This document shows, piece by piece, positions 1-12,600 of a stretch of 64,000 nt of DNA. Location of the stretch: the NCBI GenBank assembly GCA_014706295.1, contig JACSVZ010000007.1:47630975-47694974 (forward strand). The letters run 5' to 3'. Source of the DNA: Lycocorax pyrrhopterus obiensis (lineage: Eukaryota; Chordata; Aves; Passeriformes; Paradisaeidae). The notes below the pieces were generated by a model. The model was not told where the DNA came from and ran no database searches. It saw only the letters and a program-made list of their open reading frames with translations. Numbering within the stretch: the stretch's first letter is position 1; every line of letters starts with the position of its first letter. The position numbers and the translations under genes are program-made.

Positions 1-2100
1 CCACTTTACAACATGCAAGTTCAAACTGCTTGTAAATAATCTCAAGTGAATCAGTTAGCTGGATACAAGCATTTGAAACATCACAATGCATTCCAAACTT
101 TAAAATGCTATCTCTTCACTTGTTATGCTTTTTTCTTGTGGAATGTCTAAGAACTTTATCATTGTCGCAGACCAGATATAAAAGACCTATTTTGAGATAA
201 TATGTATGTACTCATTACATGTTTATGAGCACAACAGCAGCAGCAATCCAATGGCATCCTCTTTATACCTTCTCAAGCAAAAAGAAAAATTAAAAAATTA
301 CAGTGCATGTCTACACAGACAATTTTTAAGAGTTACACGAAGCCTTTTGTTGCCTCTCAGGATCCTGAAAATCTGCTTTCAGCAAAATTCACTGCATCAC
401 CTATAGCATAGTTCAGACTGCAAATAATGCTGCACGTGACACTTACTAATGTCAGCAGGGTTACTTATTACTACTGCTCTCTTCATGGCTACAGATAAAT
501 TTACAATTTATCTTCCACCAACGCTAATTAAGCTTGACAACATAATTGTAACGAAGCATATACAAAATTGCAGCACTCTAGAGGCTGCTGCAACTCAGCA
601 ATCGGGCAACAGAGGAAGCCTAAGCCCCACTTCTGTTTCAGACAGCACTTTCACTTTAAAAATGGTTTAGGAAGGTTTTTAGAAGTATGATGCAGAGTGG
701 TTGGCTGAATGAAACATGACCAATATATATACGTTATTACTTCAACTTTTACAATAAAGCCATGAAGCAATCCTAAATGTCTGCGAAAGGCACCTCAGTT
801 TTACATAACACTAAAATCAAAATACTCTGGGGTCTCTGTATTATGATGCACTTTGGCTTCACAGCAGCTCTGAGCAGAGAACCATCTATCAGAGAGATAC
901 CAAAGTTGCCTGTCAAGTTCTCAAGTTCTCACAAGCTGAATGTGTGGAATTTGATATACACTACCATAAATGTGGTTCTGAGTTAATATTTAATTTTTAC
1001 AACTTACATTAAAACGTCATTGTCAAAACCAAAGTACAACATTTACTAGAACATAAACCAAACAAATTATGTTCCAGTTTTGTCAATAATTCTCACACAA
1101 AAAGCTTCCAGCATACCAAAATGTAAGTCATAAACAGTGCTAACAACTGAAATCTGGATCCACAAGCCAGTCTTACATCTTTTTCTGTATAATCTGATCT
1201 TCCAGACAGGTGGCCTGAAGAGACACAGACTACTGTAACAAACTTAAAGGCTAAATTCCCAAAGTTTTAAAATACAACCAAGGTCTTATTACCAGAGAAT
1301 TTTACTGTATCTCTCCCTGGCAGAACAGCTCCTCTATTCCTAGAAGTTGTAATTTGGTATCTTATTATGTCCACTACTCCCTACAGCAAGTGTCATTACC
1401 AGAAAGGGTCCTAAATGCAGCTAGAACATTTCTGTACTGGCAGAGTGAGAATCAACCACTGTTATGCCATCGCGGTAAGGCAGAACTGGTTAGAACAAGA
1501 AGCTAACACACCATACCGACCGGACCAAATATACAAGAAATTTAGCTTAGGTAAATGCTTCTCGTTTCCCTTTGCTGTAGTGTCTAGAGAATGGGCAGAT
1601 GTAAGGGTGGTAGAACCTGGCAAGCAAAAGGAAGGGTTAGTTCAACTCCTGCCCAGCAGAATTAATAAACGTAGTACCTACTTCACTGCTTGGCATTACA
1701 CCAGAAAGTGTTATTTCCTTTAATATTATTATTTACTTATTAAAAGTATTACTCGCAGCTGCAAGTCAATGTGATACAACGAATCATAATCCAAAAAAAC
1801 ATCCTTCACAACTATGATTTGGCTTAATAAGCAAGGAATTAAAAAACACTCTTCAAGATATCCAAAGAAAAAAAAAAATAACAACAACAACAAACCAAAA
1901 GCCCCGGTGCCGCGCTCCGCAGCCTCCGGGAGCGATGGTTACGGGCCGCTAGGCTCGGGCCTAGTGTCAGCACCGCCCCCGCCGCCGCACCACGGCGGGG
2001 CGAAGCACGGACAAGCACGGCGGCCGGAGCGGGGCCGGCGGTGTGTGCCGAGGGCCTCTGGAGAGCTGTTAAGGGAAAGACGGTTCTCCCAGGACTTTAC
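1..2100 (-). other. NRDE2: NRDE2 intron 1 (5' part, open at window edge)
   Basis: This stretch lies directly downstream, on the minus strand, of the NRDE2 exon 1 splice donor (GTAAAG, whose GT is the complement of bases 2099-2100). I looked on the minus strand for a continuation of the NRDE2 N-terminal region, including the Lys/Arg-rich tract expected in exon 2, and saw none, so exon 2 probably lies beyond base 1. The sequence is AT-rich and unremarkable up to about 1,890, where the CpG island begins. The short open frames here have no recognisable products. Assignment as intron is inference from the donor. Confidence 0.7.
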
Positions 2101-2179
2101 CTCTCGTGGAGCCCTTGGAGCTGCCGGCGAGGGGCTCCCCGGGCTGGGCGGCCCCGGCGAAGGCCGGGAAGAGCGCCAT
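2101..2179 (-). CDS. NRDE2: NRDE2, first coding exon (26 codons plus 1 nt)
   Basis: NRDE2 is the vertebrate homologue of nuclear RNAi-defective 2, a nuclear HAT-repeat protein that binds the exosome helicase MTR4 and restrains nuclear RNA decay. Only its start is here. The minus-strand ATG (complement of 2177-2179) opens with MALFPAFAG, which is how I recall the mammalian protein beginning. It continues through a Gly/Ser/Lys stretch to a consensus donor, GAGAG then GTAAAG, leaving phase 1. The exon encodes about five more residues than I recall for human. The start sits inside a CpG island next to conserved-looking promoter motifs. The orientation, head-to-head with CALM1 across about 31 kb, agrees with human gene order. 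The rest of the protein is outside the window. Confidence 0.88.
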
Positions 2180-2223
2180 GTCCCGGCTGCCACTGCCGCC
2201 CCCTGCCCGAGCTGCCCGGCGGC

Positions 2224-2234
2224 AAGATGGCGGC
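2224..2234 (+). promoter_or_regulatory. YY1-type element, copy 1
   Basis: AAGATGGCGGC matches the extended YY1 motif (reverse complement GCCGCCATCTT), which is typically placed just downstream of the start site in TATA-less promoters. It lies 45 bp upstream of the NRDE2 ATG on the minus strand, so probably in the 5' UTR. Confidence 0.6.
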
Positions 2235-2279
2235 GCGGCGCCAAGCGCGCTGGGACCGGTAGTTCTTCCGCCCGGACCC

Positions 2280-2290
2280 AAGATGGCGGC
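2280..2290 (+). promoter_or_regulatory. YY1-type element, copy 2
   Basis: This is a second exact AAGATGGCGGC, 56 bp from the first and in the same orientation. The shared 11-mer inside the NRDE2 CpG island supports function rather than chance. It probably marks the start-site region of NRDE2 or of a divergent transcript. Confidence 0.6.
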
Positions 2291-2430
2291 TGAGGGCAGG
2301 AAGGCTCGGCCTTTTGGCCGCGGCGGGCGGCCGATTTTCTGCGGGTTTTCGCGTATCGTGCGCCCTCCGCCACCGCACTGCGGGACTGGAGGAGGGGACT
2401 GCTGCGGCAAAAGGCGGGATGGAGTTTCCA

Positions 2431-3139
2431 GAGCCAGCCCTTCCTTCCCACCACCCTCATCCCTCATGAAGTTCTCCGGGACGGAACTCCTAAGCGGTGT
2501 CTCCTGGAGACTGGAATGCTCAGCTGTGTAAAAGATGATGCTGTAAAAAGCCAGGCGGCCTCTCTGTTGGGAGCCAGTGAGTGTATGCCTGGAGCCCCGT
2601 GTTCCCTCGCAGCCTGTCTCAACAGCGTCAGTGAGGGCGCGGGGAACAAATAACCTCCTGCAGTCGGGCCTTTCGCAGCCTCCTGACCGGGGAGTCACCC
2701 ATCATGTCTAATAGCATCCACGAGCCTGCCCTCCACAAAGGAACTGGAAAAATGATTTTTTATGCTTTTACACTTTGTGCCTTCTTGGACAGGATGTTCT
2801 GCTTCTTAATTATGTATTGTCTGAACCAGTATTTCCGTTCTTTTTCCTCTAGCCAATGCCTGATTCTTGCATTGTGAGGAAAAAAATAACCACCCTATTC
2901 CCTTTTTCTGCAAAATTTTAGATCCTATTAATGTAGTTCAGTATTCTCCTTCGTATACTGAAAATTTTGCCTTTTTTTTTGTATGCTAAAGCCACTCCAT
3001 AATAGTCTCCTTGTTGAATTTCTTTAGTTTTTCTAATTCTTACATTAATACTAAGGCATGACCAGAATTTCATGTAATGATTAAGCTAGGTGTGCAGTGA
3101 GTTTAGGGATTGTATGGAATTATGACGACTGGTTTGTTT
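2431..3139. other. Intergenic, NRDE2 upstream flank
   Basis: GC content declines from the CpG island into AT-rich sequence with several poly-T and poly-A runs. No gene is recognised. The part after about 2,760 has a T-rich texture like the relic LINE that follows and may be its more decayed continuation, but I could not align it with confidence. Confidence 0.5.
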
Positions 3140-3560
3140 TGTTCTCCTTTTTCAACATGTTCTGATCATTCTGTTTGGCTTTTGTCTTTTCCTGAGTTAC
3201 AGTATCTGTCAAGACACCATTTATGATTGGCAAAAGGGTAATAGGTAACTACTGTGTGTAGATGATAGGAGTAGCTTCACATCTACCGAGCTGATTTTTT
3301 TGTCATTTTATAATTTATTTTTTAAACACTTCAGCGACCTTTCCCAGTCAGATTTCCAGTTGATTGCCATGAATACCTGTGCACCATCTGCAGACTTTGT
3401 CAACTCTACAGTCACTGCCATTTGCAGCCTTTTTTTAGATGTTGATGAGTTCATCCTTTAGAAAACTCTAAAACTAGTTCTTAATCTGTTTCCTACCTTT
3501 AGTTTATTATTAGTCCATAAAATGCTATTCATCAACAGCAGATAAGTATGAAAGTACAGA
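3140..3560 (-). mobile_element. Ancient CR1-like LINE fragment
   Basis: Several phrases in order, such as CTGCAGACTTTGTCAACTC near 3,390 and CTGTTTCCTACC near 3,490, recall the reverse complement of old amniote CR1-clade LINEs. The order of phrases seems partly rearranged or interrupted. The copy is heavily mutated, with no open frame. The call rests on my memory of the consensus, without alignment. Confidence 0.4.
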
Positions 3561-6168
3561 GAGAAGAGGATTCAGAACAAAATAGTGGTCATGGACACTG
3601 ATAGTCTGGAAGTCATCAAAGGAGTGGGGCCTGGTTGCTAACTTGGAAAGTCTGTCTTTAAGTGTATTCTCACCTGCTGATATGAAACCAAGTTTTTGTT
3701 CAGGTATGTTAACATCTATGAAGTTTTGTAGTAAAACATTAGAATGTAGAAAATGTAGTATGTAACATATAGAAATATGTATCTACCTAGAACTGATACA
3801 GAAGATAGGGAAGAAATCTAAAAGAGGCACATTACCAATTTTGAAGAGACAATTAAAAAATAATTACCTTGCCACATGCACTTTTTAGCCTTTATTCTGA
3901 GAAGAGAAAACGTATGTAATTTTGTCTTTCTGTCTGCCTGGCATAATTTCTCCAGGTAGTTTTAGAACTCATGATCAGTATCAACCAAATTTAAAAGAAG
4001 GTTACAGGTTATTACATTACTGCAAATCAGATGAAAACAGGTAGGAAGTCAGAGCAGGATTCTGAGTGGGAGCAAAACTCCAGTGTGCATGTAGTTCACA
4101 CTGGGAGACTGTCCTACTGAGAAAGTTGAGACAGAACTGTCCTGTTCATGGAAATATTTGTTATCATCTTATTTGGATAGTTTCTGAAATCTGTAAATGT
4201 GTTTATTCTGCGAACCTCAGCAATGGGAAAACTACCACCTATCTACAGAAGAATAATTATTTCCCTATTCTCTTATGAGTGAGACTCAAAGCGCTTTGAA
4301 GCTTTTGATGCTCTAGTGCAAGATAAACTAAATAGATTTAATTAAAAAGCATTCCATTTATTTGCTGAATGTCATTTTTCACACTGTCTCTCAGCTGCTC
4401 ACAGTGATGGTAGCTAATGGCTTCTCAACAAAGAGAATACAGAAAATGTGCTTTTTGAGAGTAAAGCAAATGACCAAAGATAGAGTTTATAAGAATCCTA
4501 AGCACAGATTTATGCCCTGTGTCCCTGAAAGTTATACCAAATTATGACTAAAGAGAAGGATGCATTAGCAAAGTGTTATTATTGTTGCCATACATCTCTT
4601 ACTGTGACAAAAAGACCCCCAATCAAACATATTTAACACTACCACAGAATTGTAAGCAATTTCTTCCATTATCAAAAGTGAAGTTAAACTTGTGTGAATG
4701 TTGGTCTTGGATTATTGCACAAGTAGTTACTATTTAACATTAGTAGAAGTTGGCTCTGTAGTAAAATCTTCTAGTTTGACATTTCCTTGTATCACTGAGC
4801 GAGCAGTGCCCATTCTGATGAAATGTAGTTTTCTGCAATGTATTTAATGTATTAAACAAATAAGTTGCCTCAGCACAGTTGAGCCACAGTTTTCCTTAGG
4901 ATTTACTAAAAAACCTGACCAAAGGACCTCTTGATGTCTAGAGTAAAGAAATACTCAGCATAGTTTCTTCAGTTCTATCCTAATAAAAGCAAACCATCAA
5001 GCCTTTTACATTACAGACAAAACCACAGCTGCATACAACAGGAGTTCCTTGTTAACAAGAAGGAACAAACTCACCAACTAGAGGAACTAACAAGTCTCTT
5101 AAGAACACTGGTCTGCTTTTTTTGTTTCTACCTATTTAACATATTAAAGTCTGGTATAGTTAATTTTTTTTAATTAATCAATTTTAAGGATTTTTCTTCT
5201 TTCATAAGGATTTTCTTCTTTGAAAAACTTTACAATGAGTAATGTACTGAACTGCATAAACAGATGTGAGAGTGATTGTCTACAGTAGATTTAGAATCTG
5301 AGTTGTTTTGTATGATTTGATAAAAATCATGGCGTTATATTTAGGGGCAAAAAATAATGCCCTCTCATGAGATCCATAACATTTTCCTTAGTATCCTTAT
5401 TACAGTGAAATTGTAGTGGATATTTGTGAATGTGACATTTGTGAGATGGGTGCCATGTGAAGCAGTAATTCGGATCTCCATTCTAGTCACAGAGCTAGAG
5501 GGACAGTTGGATGTGTTCACTTGTGCCATCTTTGGCTCCCCTGAACAACCCTAATGTGATGGACTAGCAGGCTTTTGCTCCAGCCTTTTCAAACCTCACT
5601 GATGTACTGAGTGCTGCCAGCATCATGTGTTGATGCACTTGTATCATGATTAGAATGCTTGTGCAGCTTACTCCAACGTGGCTTTAATACCCTGCATTTA
5701 GCATGTTCCAAGAGTGAGAGGAACTGGGTGAATGTAAAAGGAGGGGGCTATAGCTGTATCTCCCTGCAGTGGGACCTGTGGAGCACAACAGGAGTTTCCA
5801 GCCTTACTCTACATTTTTCCAGCCCTTCCTCAGGTTTCTTTCACTAAGAAATCTATTTGTCTATGCCAGCACTACTCAGATGTATTGAGATCTACTCAGT
5901 AATTTTACCAAGGGTTAATTTTTTATTGACACCTATTCAAGCAGGCAGAAACACAAGAACTCTGGTTTCAGCTCTGCCAGGTGCGACGTGTGGCTGCTGG
6001 GCTGTAACCTCAGCACCATCCCATGGCTGGCCTTGCCGGGAGAACAGCACGGAAAAATTATCTCCTGCAGGACCGTCACGTGTTTGGGACTTCAATGGTG
6101 CTATTGAAGTCCCTATAGCTATTTTATTTCCTCTTTCTACCCTGTTGTCAGGGTGCTGTGTGGGCTGG

Positions 6169-6192
6169 CAGCTCCTGGGGGTCCAGGAGCTG
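6169..6192. repeat. Perfect 10-bp inverted repeat, 4-nt loop
   Basis: CAGCTCCTGG, then GGGT, then CCAGGAGCTG: two perfectly complementary 10-nt arms. It sits in the GC-rich block of the NRDE2-CALM1 intergenic region. No associated gene or terminator is evident. It could be the relic end of a repeat or a chance hairpin. Confidence 0.8.
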
Positions 6193-7630
6193 TGTGGGCC
6201 AGGACAGGAGCTCCCCAGTCAGGAGCAGGGAGCACCAGAGGCAGCCCTAGTCCTGGAACCAGGCACCACGCTGGAGAAAAGGACAGGCTGGGACAGAGAC
6301 CCACAAGTATGCCCAGCCTGGAGAGGCCCATGGCTGGGGAGGGCAGGGCTGTGGGGAGCTGGGGACTACCTGTGCTCTCTTTCCCTGCAAAGCTGCTGTT
6401 ACACTTCCTAGCCCTTCACCTTTCCCACGTCTGATGTACCTCCACCAGCTCTCCTCCCTGCCTGCTTTCTTTCCCAAGTAACCAGATTCATGCTGCTTGC
6501 ATCAGGCATGGCATGGCTGGGGCATTTCACAGAGGAACAGATATAGAGCTCTCCATAATCTCACGCTCTGCTGTTGTTTGAGAGAGGCAACTCAAGAAGA
6601 TGCCTTCTAAGAAAAAGTTCTTCTTAAATGTCTAATGTTATTCTTCCAATCCTCAAAACTGACAGATCAAAACTGAACATAGTTGGATACAAAGGTATAA
6701 TAATTTTACATCTGTCTTTCAAAAGGGCTTCTCTTGTATTTTTAAAGGGAAATAACTCATATTTAGCAACAAATTCCATTTATGAATGTCCTCTTCAGTT
6801 TTTAATTATCTATTATATTACATGTACAATAAGTATTCCAGGTGATGATATTCTATAATACTGCTATTATATTTGATGTATCATATTTTATCCTCAAAGG
6901 ACCTACTTTGCAGGTCAGTATGTATATTCTTCCTAAAGTATTTTATACAGATATTTTGAAGATTACATTATAAAAATGCAATTCTACCGCCTTCTCCTTA
7001 CAATGTAATAAACAATACCTGAATAAAATCTTAGTGGTTTAAATTATTAATAAAATAGGGATATAAAATTACATGGAAAACGTGCAAACATTTTTCCTTC
7101 AACAGATAAAATTAAACAGAAAATAAACATATACAAGTTGATCAATGCTTTATTGCTAATATTTTCACAAAGGCTGTGAGGCCATCTTTCTAATCCTTTA
7201 ATAAATCTGATGGTTTATTTACTGATCCAAGTCCTATCTATAAGATCTTCACTTACAAAAAGCTTGCTGGGCTATCAAGTGCTTGCTGGGTAGATCAGTT
7301 ATTACAGGTATATTTGTGATGGACATATGTAATAAAGATAATTGGTTCAGTTCAGATACGCATTCTGATGCTACACTTCAAAAACCTAAAGGAGTTTTTT
7401 TTACTTGATTCTTCAAGCTGCATGGCAGTGCTGGCCTTGAACTTCAAATTAAAGCCATGGTCAGACTGATCCTGTAGGCAAGTTTGAAATATGTATACAT
7501 TGTTCCATTATAAAAGCAGAAACAGCAACAAAATTAATATGAAAAATCTGTATCAAAGCCATACTCTAGAGAGGTCTATGAGGTGTTTAGACATAAACCT
7601 CAGACTTGTAAAGTATTTTTAAGTTCTGCT

Positions 7631-7655
7631 ATGCATGCATGTATGCATGTATGTA
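7631..7655. repeat. ATGC/ATGT tetranucleotide run
   Basis: About six imperfect tetranucleotide units (ATGC, ATGC, ATGT, ATGC, ATGT, ATGT). A short simple repeat with no other signal attached. Confidence 0.7.
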
Positions 7656-8519
7656 AATATAAATCTGTATTTCTATATAGATTCCAAAAAAATGAGGGTC
7701 TTGATATTGTTCCCAGTACATTTACTGTGAACAAAACACAGTAGAAGAGAAAGGAGGTATTTTGCAGACATAAGCAGAGCATTTTGTTTGCTAGAAAGGC
7801 CCACTAGAATTTTATACAGGCCTTCTCAGGATGAAGACTATAGAATTTTAAGAAATTCAGAATGATCAGAACTTCCTGTATATATCCAGACCCATGCAAT
7901 TTTATCCAATTTTATCCAGGATGAATTTTAGTCCTCAAAAAAAATGCAAACCCAATCAACCAACCAAACAAAAAAACCCACCCCACATCCACCCTTATTT
8001 TTGGCCTAATTTTATATTTTGTACCCTGCAGTTCTGCCATCTTTCTTTTTAATATACCACAGGAATAGATCCTCCTGTAAGAAAAATGCATTTGACATAC
8101 TTCTTTATTCTCAAATCAAAACAAGTGTTACATGCCATTTTGTCAGAAAACATTCAACTTACTGCATAATTTTGAGGTGACTTTACGGCTTCATCGTGCA
8201 GCCACAGGTGAAGCTTCCAGTTACTGTAATGAGGTGGGTTTTTTGGTTTTTTAGTGTCTTGGGATCATAGGATCAGATGTTAATTTGGAGGAGGAGTCAT
8301 ATTCCTAATGAACCTTTCAAAATGCAGCCTATGAAACAGCATGCTTAAATAGTCAGTATTTAAAAAATAAAAAAGCTACACAAACAGTCAGGATTTTCCA
8401 CTTTCTATTGCATTTACCACTTCTACATTTTCCCTGGATTTCATTATTTCTTATGTAAAATCCATGCTAATTTCTCATTAGACTTTTCCCCCAAGTAAAG
8501 TTTATCTTGGCATTTATCT

Positions 8520-9690
8520 CTAGTCTCTAACCTTTTGTGACCATATGTCTAGAAGGGGTGGTCTGAGTCACTGAGTTCAGCCTTCTCTGCAGAAAACCTC
8601 ACCACGTAAGTCTGTTCATACATTCAATTTTGAAATTTGTTGGGCTTTTCTACCCACAACTTCTGTAGAGAGACAGGTCCAGAACCACGATGTTCCAATG
8701 CTGAGAAACATCCTGGCTTCCTCCTTAATTACATTCATGTTTAGATCCATCTGTTTCTAGGCCAGCAATTTCCTATAGCTTAAAATAGCTCTCTGCTTCA
8801 TGAAGGTGCTAACCTGGATGTAATCTATGCACAGTCACTAATCACATGCCACTCAGCCTTTCTGCCATTCAGCAATTTAAAATTTTTCATTGCTCAGTCC
8901 ACTGAATTTTTTGCACTTTTCTCAGTTCATATTCTGAACTAGAATTCAAGACACAGTGGTACTTCTCCGTCTCTACAGGAAATATTCTACAGCCCTGCAT
9001 TTAACATTTAGTTGGCTGAATCATACTAGTGGCTCATAATGACCATAATTACTAACTATAATTGGGCATTTCCAAACAGTTGCTTCCCTTATACGAATTC
9101 CCCCTATTATACCAGAAAATCTTGTTATTAATCCCTAAGGACATGCCCTTCTGTATTAAATTCAGCTTTACTTCCGTTACTGCAATCTGCTAGATCACCT
9201 ATTTTATAGGACTGAAATTTTTGATACAGCTCATTGTGAGCAATGCCTCTGTTTTTGCCACCAGCAAGTTTAATTAGCACACTCTTATTTTTGTGTCATT
9301 GCCTTTGTTAAATAATATTGGCCAAATGTTGGTATAAGGAGCCCCTGTTGAATTCCCTCTTTGGTCTCATAGTCCCCTTTCCAGCACAGGCCTATTCTCA
9401 TCCCTCTTTTTAGCCACTTCTTTATCTAACTTACATTTCTTGTGCTATTTCCCATTTCACCTAATAATCTCACAAGTAGTACACTGTCAAATAAAAATTA
9501 ATTGTATCTAACAGGTTACCATCATAAAAATTCTGCTGCCATCAAAATACACTCACAGTCTATCTTTGGTAACTTGAACTGCATTTTATCCCATCTTCCA
9601 TTTATTTCCATACTTCCATTAATTTCAAACTTTATTTTAAAGCTTTGTGTGTTGTTGTAGACTAACAGAATAATTGCAAATATAGCAAAT
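8520..9690 (-). mobile_element. Ancient CR1-clade LINE relic, about 1.2 kb
   Basis: This is a long, degenerate but colinear match, from memory, to the reverse complement of an old amniote CR1-like LINE. Landmarks in order include CTAGAAGGGGTGGTCTGA (about 8,550), CTTGTTATTAATCCCTAAG (about 9,121), GTTTAATTAGCACACTC (about 9,268) and GACTAACAGAATAATTGC (about 9,659). The same landmarks occur, in my recall, in the same order in turtle and crocodile copies. No open reading frame survives. It may extend to about 10.4 kb, where the text becomes too decayed to follow. The minus strand is assigned because the 3'-end-proximal landmarks come first on the plus strand. Confidence 0.6.
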
Positions 9691-12600
9691 GTTTATAAAA
9701 TAAAAGTGATGCTTGCCATATATCACCACCACAGTACCACAGGTGGATTAAAATCTCTACCACAAGACATAAAACTTCATTCCCTAGTTTTTTCACTAGT
9801 CAGTAATGCTCCCCACTCCTTTGAACAAGTTGAGCTCTCCTAGTTTAGCTTCCATCCCACAGTACTTTTCACTTCATGTATATGCTCTTCTGGCTTTGAC
9901 TTTCCTTTCTACATCTTTGTCTGTTCTGAAAGCTGCAAAAATTACTCATTAGGCTGGGGAATGCAACTAGAGCATACAAAACCTTTAGGGCTCCCCCTTC
10001 TTTATGTGCTAGTTGCAATGTGCTGCCTATATTGCTAAATAGTGTTTTGCTTTTTTGTTTCAGTCTTCTGCAAGATCTAACTCTGAGTTAGGTTTGGCAA
10101 ATCTTCCTTGAGTCTGCACTTCCAAGACTCCAAATCATAGCTTTCTTGAGTCATTCATTTCTCTTCTCCATTCTATACAGAGCTTTTTCTTGTTTTTTCT
10201 CTGACTGTGAAGGTAGTTACTCATCCCTCTTTCATACCTGGAATGTAAATTCCAGACATTTTTTGTATCTGAGTTAGATAAATTCCAGATCTCTGTCATG
10301 TTTGAGCCTCTGATTTATTACCTCAACTGCTATGTCTGCTTTATCAATATTTGTTCTTACAGTATTAAAAAAGCCTTCTAAAACTTTGTCAAAAAAGTTT
10401 TGTTTATTCTTCCATTTCATTTGGATTTTTCAACCAGGTGGGGATGGAGAGAGGACTGTTCTGTTTTGACTTTAAACACAACCAGTTTCCTCCCCATCAT
10501 TACTACCTACATAAATTAGTCTAAAATAGCCTCAGTTTGTACCCAGAAGAATAAAAAGCTTTTGTTGTCACTTGCACAAGTATCTGAGCTGTAGTGGCAT
10601 TAGCAGCCCATGTCTTCCACTGTACAGCTGCATTTTTTAATCTCTCTTCAACCTTGTCAGAAATCTTCCTTATCCCCATGTTTCACCAACAATTCAGCTC
10701 AGATGCCTACAGATTCTCCTTTCTTCACTCTCCTTTTGTCCTGCAAAGTTACATTAATTCAGCTGCCAACAAGACTGTAAACTTTCCTCAGTTTTCTAGA
10801 AAATTTCAATTTGTAAATAATATCACATAGGTATCTATTATTGATATTGAAAAGTTTATTACCAGACAATTTATATAATGCTTGAGTTGTATGCAATGTC
10901 ACCTCTCTGCCAGAATGCTGATTGCTGTCACTAGACAACTGATATGACAGGCATTGAAGATAATTGATAAATACACAGTTAAAAAAAATCTACAATATAA
11001 TGGCCTGAAATCCTACTGTCCTCAACTATTACAGTTCTTTCAGCACACTGAAGATTATTAAGCCTATAAAAAACCCAACCTAATACACCTCAATTATGGA
11101 TGGCATCACTAAGTCATAATACTGTATGGACTGGGACTAATCAATTATGTATTTATTAAAATTTAATCCTCTTACTAGCAGTGAAAGTCCTATCATACAG
11201 ACTGCAGTTATTCTGCTGATGAGCTATTCCTTTCGACCCAAAAAGCATCAGTATGCTGCATAACCTTGAAAAGAGGAGAATGCATAGGTAAGTACAGGGG
11301 GTAAGCTCTATAACAGCAATTGGAAATTTAATTTTCATGTAGAGAAGAAGGAACATTAATTTTATTTTTATGGTTCTTCCTCAAAGGTATGTCCGTGCTT
11401 CTTTTTCACCTTACCTGTCCCTCAGTGTTTTGCTACACCCATTAAATTGCATAAAAGCAGTTCTTTTGGCTCAGAAGGCTGGAACCAGTTGTACATACAT
11501 TAAATGGATTAGGAGGACAAGTAAGGATGATGGCAATTCAAACCTAGTTCTTAGTGCAAGAATAAGAATAGCCTAAGCCAAAATAATTTCAATGCCCATA
11601 TACCTGCATCAGGGTAAGAGTGAAAATGTATATACAATTTTAATATTCTGTATCTTATTTTATACACACATACAGGAGTGAAGCAGTTTGAAATTTACAA
11701 ATTCCCAAGAAAATTGAGTACTTCAAAAATCTGTTAGTGTGTACCACAAACATGAACATGCACAACTTTATCAAAATGTTTGCAACCATCTTCATTCCCA
11801 TGTGAGCAGGAGGCTGGACTAGAAGATATTCTGAAGGCTCTTCGAAGCTGACCCATGCTATGATGCTGTATGAATTCTCTCTCTAGAATTCTCTCTCTTC
11901 ACAACCACTATTCCACACCCAGACAGGAACAAAACCAGATGACAACCCTTTGTCAAAAAGCTCGTAGCACAGATCTGTCTCCCATACATACTTATTCCCT
12001 TTTTGGTAATCAAATTCAGGAAGATCATGACCACACATGACCATCTGCTCACAAATGGCCAGGCATATATTGTTCCTTTTCTTTTTCCAGACACTCAGTA
12101 TTGTACACCAATCATTCATCTCACCGTCTATCCCAAATACTCTTTCTTCCCATAATAAATGTTACTTTCTTTTTTAATTCCCCACAGATTCTTCATTACT
12201 TTCTCTCAGATCGTAAATTTTGTTCAAGGCTGTTGGGCTTTCAAGAACCCTGAGTTCATTTTCTCAACTGAAACCATTATCTGAAATACTTTCTACCCCT
12301 CTGGCTATAAGGGTTTTTTTTGGACAGAGGGCTTCTCACCTATATTCATTACTTCACTTTACTTACATGAAGTGTCATGTAAATATGGAAAACTTCTAAG
12401 ATGCTTCAGTGACAGTTTCTTATTCCATACACTTTGCTTTGATAAAAAATTCTTGTCTACTCTTTCCATTATTATCCACATTAGATATGAGCTCTTCTTT
12501 CTATAATTTAGCCTAGTGATTACATCAGGTTACCATTCTGAACTAGAAATCATATATATATATATATATATAAAACAATACAGCAAATCCATATAGAAGT

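Larger units (their letters stand above)
1895..2430. promoter_or_regulatory. NRDE2: NRDE2 CpG-island promoter
   Basis: GC content rises abruptly at about 1,895 and falls after about 2,430, with dense CpG throughout. The island covers NRDE2 exon 1 and its presumed 5' UTR. I see no TATA box at a suitable distance upstream of the minus-strand ATG. Two identical AAGATGGCGGC elements (2224-2234 and 2280-2290) lie 45-110 bp upstream of the ATG. This is the arrangement of a TATA-less housekeeping promoter. The exact transcription start cannot be placed from sequence alone. Confidence 0.75.
3561..8519. other. Intergenic, no gene recognised
   Basis: About 5 kb of mostly AT-rich DNA. A locally GC-rich block at about 5,980-6,480 gives overlapping frames on both strands, the longest 184 codons on the plus strand, with no recognisable domain; I treat them as chance. 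The block also carries a perfect hairpin at 6,169-6,192. An ATGC/ATGT-rich run occurs at 7,631-7,655. An A/C-rich low-complexity stretch lies near 7,940-7,990. Confidence 0.55.

Noticed and set aside
1814..2698. Overlapping open frames of 61-209 codons on both strands around the NRDE2 promoter
   Set aside because: They come from high GC content. Only the 26 codons at 2101-2179 on the minus strand match a known protein start and end at a splice donor.
5857..6411. 184-codon plus-strand frame
   Set aside because: No recognisable domain; frames of similar size overlap it on the minus strand; low-complexity Gly/Pro/Ala composition follows from the local GC-rich patch.
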